A DNA stretch of 64,000 nt from Molossus alvarezi (Eukaryota > Chordata > Mammalia > Chiroptera > Molossidae): positions 25,466,488-25,530,487 of the forward strand of contig CM073898.1 of the NCBI GenBank assembly GCA_037176705.1. The letters run 5' to 3'. The notes under the pieces were generated by a model, which saw only the letters and a list, made by a program, of their open reading frames with translations, was not told the origin of the DNA and did no database searches. The position numbers were made by a program, and so were the translations under genes. This document shows positions 58,495-64,000 of this stretch, piece by piece (positions within the stretch are counted from its first letter, which is position 1; every line of letters begins with the position of its first letter).

Positions 58495-58937
58495 GCCATA
58501 CATATTTTTAAAACAAGCTTTATTGAGCTATTATTCACATAAAATTTATCCACTTTAAGTGTATAATTCAGTAATTTTTAGTAAATTGAGTTGTGCAGCC
58601 ATCATCACAATCTTTTTTTAAACATTTCCGTCATCCCATAACATCCCTAACCCCATTTCTAGTCAATTCCCATTCCCATTCCCATCCCACTAGTCTACTT
58701 TCTGTATCTATAGATTTGATTTTTTTGTCCATTCCATATAAATGCAATCATACAAATGTGGTCTTTGTCTGACTTCTTTCATATTGTATAATGCTTTTGA
58801 AGCTCATCCATGTTGCAGCATGTGTTATTGGTTCCTTGTTATTACTGAATAATAGTCCATTATGAATATACTATATGTTATTTATTCATTCACCAGTTGA
58901 TGAATATTGGAATTGTTTCCAGTTTGGGGCTATTAAT

Positions 58938-59158
58938 TTATTTTATTTTTTTCCTTTATTGATTTTACAGAGAGAGAAAGGGAGATGGAGAGGGAGAGAG
59001 AGAGAGAAACATTGATGAGAGAGAACATTGGCTGCCTCCTGCATGTCCCCCACTGGGGATTGGGCCCACAACCTGGGCATGTGTCCTGATTGGGAATCGA
59101 ACTGGCGACCTCTTGGTGCATGGATTGAAGCTCAACCACTGAGCCACACTGGCCAGAC
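58938..59158 (-). mobile_element. VES SINE, type B
   Basis: GGGGCTATTA(A/T)T flanks it at 58926 and 59159. Confidence 0.88.
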
Positions 59159-59955
59159 GGGGCTATTATTAATAATGCTGCTGTGAACATTTGTGGAAAC
59201 ATATATTTTCATTTCTCTTGGTGAAAAACCTAGGAGTGGAATTGCTGGATTACATGATACATTTATGTTTAACTTTTTGAGAAACTACCAAATTATTTTC
59301 CAATGTGGCTGCACCATTTACACTCCATCAGCAACATATGAGGGTTTCAATTTCTCTGCATCCTTACCAGCACTCGTTATTGTGTAGTTCCAGTGATTAT
59401 GAAGTAGTATCTCACTGTGGTTTTCATTTGCATTTCCATTATACCTAATTAAGTTGAGTACCTTTTCATGTGCTTATTAAGCCATCTGTACATCCTCTTT
59501 GGTGAAATGTTTACTCAAAGATTTTGCCCATTTCAAAAGCTGAGCTGTCTACTTGAGTTGTAAGAGTACTTTCTGGAAGCAAATGCTTTATCAGATATAT
59601 GATTTGCAAATATTTTCTCCCAGTCTGTTGTCTTGTATTTTCTTAATTACATTTCTGAACTGCATACGTTGAAAGAATAGGTTAATTATAATTTATCAAA
59701 CATTTTTCTTTTATACATTTTGCTTCTGGTGTCATAGCTAAGAACTCACTGCCTAACCCAAGGTCACAAAGATTTTTTCTTTTAAAAGTTTTAATTAACT
59801 CTTAACCTTAGGGTTATGTTCCATTTTGAGTTAATTTTTGTGTACGGTGTGAGGGAAGGGTCTAAATTAATCTTTTTTTGCATGAGGATATTGAATTGTT
59901 CCAGTACCATTTGTTGAAAAGACTTTTCTTTCTTCATTGAAGTGTCTTAGCAGTT

Positions 59956-60168
59956 AAAAAAAAAAAAAAGTTCATTGATTTTTAGAGAGAGGGAGAGGAA
60001 GGGAGAGAGAGAAACATCGAGAGAGAACATCAATTGGTCACCTCCTGCATGCCCCTCACTAGGGATTGAGCCTGCAACCTGGGCATGTGCCCTTGACCAG
60101 AAATTGAACTGGCAACCTGCTGGTGCATGGAATGATGCCCAACCAACTGAGCCACACTGGCCAGGGCA
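59956..60168 (-). mobile_element. VES SINE, type B
   Basis: TCTTAGCAGTT / CCTTGGCAGTT flanks; in the LINE-1. Confidence 0.86.
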
Positions 60169-60684
60169 TGCCTTGGCAGTTCTGTTGAAAATCAGTTGAT
60201 CATAAATTTTAAGAGTTTATTTCTGGGCTTAAAGTTGTATTCCATCACTCTATATGCTATTCTTAAATTAGTAACACATTGTATTACATTGTATTTACTT
60301 ATTACAGCTTTAGTAAAATTTGATATCTATACATGTAAGACCTCCAACTTTGATCTTTTAAAAGATTGTTTGACTGTTCTGGATCCTTTGCAGTTCCATT
60401 TAAATTTTGCATGAAGTTGTCAGTTTCTGAGGAAAAAAAATATGCCTGTGGGATTTTGAGAGGGATTGTGTTGAAATCTATAGATCAACTGGAGGAGAGT
60501 TTTCTTAATATTGTCTTCCATTCCATGAATTAGAATGTCTCTTCATTTATTTATATCTTTAGTTTTCTTAAAACAATGTTTTATAGTTTTTAATGAACAA
60601 GTCTTATACTTCTTTTGTTAAATTTATTCCTGGGCATTTTTTTAATGAGATTGTGACTAGAACTGTTTTCTTAATTTCATTTTT

Positions 60685-60939
60685 TTTTTTTTTTTTTTTT
60701 TAACCTCACCCGAGGCTATTTTTCCATTTTTTGTACTGATAGAGTGGGAGGGAGAGATAGGAAGGGAAAGAGAGAGAGAAACATCGACGTGAAGGGACAC
60801 ATCGAGTGGCTGCCACCCGCACGACCAACCAGGGCCGGGGACAAACTGCAACCGAGGTACGTGCCCTTAGCGGGAACCGAACCCGGGTCTCTCTGTACTG
60901 CAGGTCCACGCTCTAACCGCTGAGCCAAACCGGCCAGGG
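60685..60939 (-). mobile_element. VES SINE, type A, near-consensus
   Basis: A 15-bp target duplication CTTAATTTCATTTTT lies at 60670-60684 and 60940-60954. Confidence 0.92.
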
Positions 60940-61039
60940 CTTAATTTCATTTTTGAATTATTGATTGCTAGTATATAGAACTTAAAAATAGAAATAGTTG
61001 ATTTTTGTATATTGTATATTCACCTTGTTGAACTCATTT

Positions 61040-61238
61040 TTCTTTAATTTTTTTCTCTATTGATTTAGAGAGAGAGGAAGGGAGAGGGAGAGAGATAGAA
61101 ACATCGATTGGCTGCCTCCTACATGTCCCCTATTGGGGATTGGGCCCACAACCTGGGCATGTGCCGTGACTGGGAATTGAACCAGTGACCTCTTAGTGCA
61201 TGGGTCAATGCTCAACCACTGAACCACACTGGCCAGGC
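61040..61238 (-). mobile_element. VES SINE, type B
   Basis: TGAACTCATTT flanks it at 61029-61039 and 61239-61249. Confidence 0.9.
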
Positions 61239-61260
61239 TGAACTCATTTGTCATACACAT

Positions 61261-62507
61261 TTTTGAGTTCCTCTTCCTTTACTTAACATTACCCAAATAC
61301 ATTTTGAAGAGGAAGTAGGTCATCATACATTTATTCCTTACAACTTCTTCTTTGGTAATATGCAGAAGTTGTTCACAAGGTTTATAGAAGCACACCTAAT
61401 TGCTGAACAAGATGAGAATCTTAAAAAGAAAAATTAAGAGACTTGATCGAAGCCATTAGCACCCTTCCTTTTAATTGCAACATATAGTCATCCAATCTCT
61501 AGAACTTTCAGAGACTCAGTTATTATGTTCCTGATTGAATTCATTTACATAAACTTTATTTTTCTATTATCCTGTTTTTCCTGTGTCCCTGTTCCTTTGT
61601 ATCCTGAGTTCCTAGGGTGACTGGCATATAGCACCTGTTTAAAGTAAGTTGGTTATATTGAAATTATTAGCATAAATGTGGGAGAAATTTCTCCAGCTTC
61701 AATATAGGTCTCAAAGTAGACATGTAGCGCACACTAGTTATAAAATGGACAATCAGCCTCCTGTTAACTAATCAGATTGCATGCTTCAATTAGTCCAGTC
61801 TTAGCCATGCTTACTGTAGAAAAGGATGGTATTAAGATTCATGGGCTAGAAATAATGGGACAGCTGGAGTTTAAATGGGACAGTGCACAGGTGAATTTCA
61901 GAGACAGAAGGGTGGCATTAACAGAAATGTCTACAATTATGGGCTGTTTTGTGCTGGGTCTATAATCAGTGGATCAGTTTCCTCTCTTATGTGGATAGTC
62001 TCTTGGTGCCCATTGTATAGCATGGCCCCTGATTTGTCAAGACACCTGTCTTCTAAAGAACATAACACGTCTTTGATATTCAATCTGGTAATCTTACTAA
62101 TAACAAAATCCTAAAATAGGTTCTCCAATTCAAACTATAGAAGAAGGGTTACTAAGCCTGGAAATTATAGTTCCCATTGAGGCTTCATGTTAAATTTCAA
62201 AATTTTAGTCATATACCTAAAAAATTATATACTCCCTTTTAATCTTATTTGTGTTTTAGTATATTGGCCAAAGTCTACTAGGTTGGACCCTTTTAAGATA
62301 ACACAAAGGTAAGGTAAGGGTGTGTGTGTGTGTGTGTATGTGCATGTGTGTATTTTAAACATCATGACGTGGGCCTGGTAACCTGAGTTTTGGAGTGGGA
62401 AGTGTTAGCAGTACTGGTATCACATACAAGTCATATCTTCAAAAGGCTCTGTAACTTATTTTCACATTTTCAAAATAAGTGCTTTAAAAAACAAAACAAA
62501 ATTTAAT
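61261..62507. other. Intergenic; (GT)n at 62318-62350
   Basis: No exon or clear repeat family beyond the microsatellite. Overlapping frames at 61777-62114 lack family patterns. Confidence 0.4.
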
Positions 62508-62518
62508 GGTAGGACATG

Positions 62519-62716
62519 TTTTTATTGATTTTTTTAGAGGAAGGGAAAGAGAGAGAAACATTGATATGAGAGGGAACCATCAATTGACTGCTTTCTGCAC
62601 ACCCCCAACTGGGGATTGAGCCTGAAACCCGGGTACTTGCTCTGACCAAGAATCGAACCAGGGCCTCTCAGTCCATGGGACAATGCTTGGTGGTCCACTG
62701 AGCCACACTGGTCGGG
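62519..62716 (-). mobile_element. VES SINE, type B, first of a serial pair
   Basis: GGTA(G/A)GACAT lies on both sides (62508 and 62718). Confidence 0.86.
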
Positions 62717-62727
62717 TGGTAAGACAT

Positions 62728-62728
62728 T

Positions 62729-62767
<39 letters not shown>

Positions 62768-62994
62768 TTTCCTCACCCAAGGACATTTTTCCATTGTTTG
62801 TTCAGATAGAGTGGGAGGGAGGGAGAGTGAGAAACATTGACGTGAAAGGGACACATCGAGTGGCTGCCACCCACACGACCCAACCAGGCCCGGAGACAAA
62901 CTGCAACCGAAGTACGTGCCCTTAGTGGGAACCGAACCCGGGTCTCTCTGGACCGCAGGCCAACGCTCTAACCGCTGAGCCAAACCGGCCAGGT
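62728..62994 (-). mobile_element. VES SINE, type A, (TTTA)n tail, second of a serial pair
   Basis: GGTAGGACAT recurs at 62995-63004. The tail is an 11-unit (TTTA)n run. Confidence 0.88.
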
Positions 62995-63284
62995 GGTAGG
63001 ACATCTTTTTAAAGTAAAGCTATCCTTACCCATCTGTGCATGGCTTTTCCCATTTGTACATAGAATTTTCTCAAATTCTTAAGTATTCTGTACTTTTGAT
63101 AACAACATGATGTATTCATAAGCTCTTATTCATATAGTACGTTTATTAGAGTTGATTTGGCAGATACTTTCCTTAGTCAAAATATATTTACATTTTCAGA
63201 GGCAACCATGGGCATAATTTCTATTTGACTAATAACTAGTAGCTAGACTTATAAGTGCTTACCTACCTCATTTTGTTTCAACAG

Positions 63285-63496
63285 ATTTTCTCTGCCTTGG
63301 CAGTACTGACATTTCAGACTAGATAATTTTCTGTTGGGGGCTATCTTGTGCATTGTAGGCTATTTAGCAGCACCCCTGATTTCTAACCACTAGATGCCAG
63401 GAGTATCCCCTTTACCCCTCGGTTGTGACAGGAACATCTCCAGGTACAGCCAAATGTCCACTGCTGGCCAAAACTACCTCCAGTTGAGAACAACTG
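63285..63496 (-). mobile_element. MER20 hAT MITE, reversed
   Basis: It shows GTGCATTGTAGGCTATTTAG, CACTAGATGCCAG and CAAATGTCCACTG, and ends CAGTTGAGAACAACTGG, the MER20 arrangement in reverse. Confidence 0.85.
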
Positions 63497-63517
63497 GTTT
63501 AAAACAAACAAAAATTA

Positions 63518-63742
63518 GCCCAGCCAGTGTGGCTCAGTGGATTGAGCGTCATCCCATGGACTGAGAGGTCCCAGTTTGATTTCCAGTCAGGGCACATGCC
63601 CAGATTGCAGGTTCGGTTCCCAGTAGGGGCATGCAGGAGGCGGCCAGTCGATGATGTATCTCTTTTACATCAATGTTTCTCTCTCTCTCTTCCTTCTTCT
63701 AAAAAAAACAGAATCAATAAAAACACTTAAAAACATTTTTTA
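63518..63742 (+). mobile_element. VES SINE, type B variant
   Basis: A 17-bp target duplication AAAACAAACAAAAATTA lies at 63501-63517 and 63743-63759. Confidence 0.92.
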
Positions 63743-63842
63743 AAACAAACAAAAATTATATTTTCTATGAGGAAACTTCTTTACAGTCTTTGTATGTGAT
63801 AAGGTCCTGTATTTGTTGTAGTTAATCAATTTCTTTAAAAAA

Positions 63843-64000
63843 ATTTTTTTTATCCTCACCCGAGGACATTTTTGCATTTATGTTCAGAAAGAACAGGAGG
63901 GAGAGAGGGAGGAAGAGAGAGAGAGAGAAACATTGATGTGAGAGAGACTCATCGAGTGGTTGTCACCCACACGACCCCAACCAGGGCCGGGGACAAACTG
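63843..64000 (-). mobile_element. VES SINE, type A, cut by the right edge
   Basis: The tail TTTATCCTCACCCGAGGAC and about 120 bp of body are visible; the tRNA part lies outside the window. Confidence 0.9.

Larger units (their letters stand above)
58495..61260 (-). mobile_element. Old LINE-1 (L1M), ORF2 3' part and 3' UTR, antisense
   Basis: It begins with the antisense 3' UTR (ACAAGCTTTATTGAGCTATT) and runs through late ORF2 (ATTGCTGGATTACATGATAC, CACTCCATCAGCAACATATG) to TGTGGGATTTTGAGAGGGATT. Four SINEs interrupt it. The order is collinear, so it is a single old insertion. Confidence 0.85.

Noticed and set aside
62728..62771. (TTTA)n as a CRISPR-like or regular spacer array
   Set aside because: It is the tail of a VES SINE, and no repeat-spacer pattern exists anywhere in the window.
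53342..64000. Exons of DHX57, the next gene in human order
   Set aside because: I looked for helicase-type exons on the minus strand and saw none; the gene probably starts right of the window.

Overview
The window is nuclear DNA from a bat. The evidence is more than fifty copies of tRNA-derived VES-type SINEs, the chiropteran SINE group, together with three mammalian genes in the order known from human 2p22 and mouse chromosome 17: GALM, SRSF7, TTC39D, GEMIN6. The SINE spectrum and a SPIN-type hAT element suggest a yangochiropteran bat; I cannot name the species.

Layout. Positions 1-5366 are a GALM intron filled with two head-to-tail antisense LINE-1 copies, a broken hAT element and SINEs. 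Positions 5367-7786 hold the last three coding exons of GALM (+ strand, galactose mutarotase). Positions 7787-19300 are the GALM 3' UTR and an intergenic stretch with a HAL1/L1 remnant, L2 and hAT relics. SRSF7 lies on the minus strand from 25026 to 19305. It has eight coding exons that rebuild a 238-residue SR protein, a GC-rich promoter near 25150, and a strongly exon-like block in intron 3 (22735-23174) that fits the family's poison cassette exon. Positions 26330-37950 are a SINE/LINE thicket with a MER2 relic, a complete SPIN-like MITE and a 5S rRNA retropseudogene. An intact intronless TTC39D reading frame (589 aa, + strand) occupies 38048-39817. GEMIN6 (+ strand) has its two coding exons at 49319-49452 and 52966-53341. 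From 53530 to the right edge I see old LINE-1 (antisense), MER5A/MER20 relics and SINEs, plus one unexplained 147-codon frame on the minus strand.

The genes do not form a pathway. GALM is sugar metabolism. SRSF7 (splicing factor) and GEMIN6 (SMN complex, snRNP assembly) both serve pre-mRNA splicing. TTC39D is a retrocopy of a TTC39 parent that is a pseudogene in human but open here. I found no bacterial-type, CRISPR or clearly new system. The most unusual items are the open TTC39D, the SRSF7 poison-exon block, a tailless 5S retropseudogene with matching target duplications, a recurrent short tRNA-only SINE form, repeated SINE insertions into the same target sites, and a shifted GEMIN6 start codon. 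All repeat calls were made by eye, and family names are from memory of consensus sequences.
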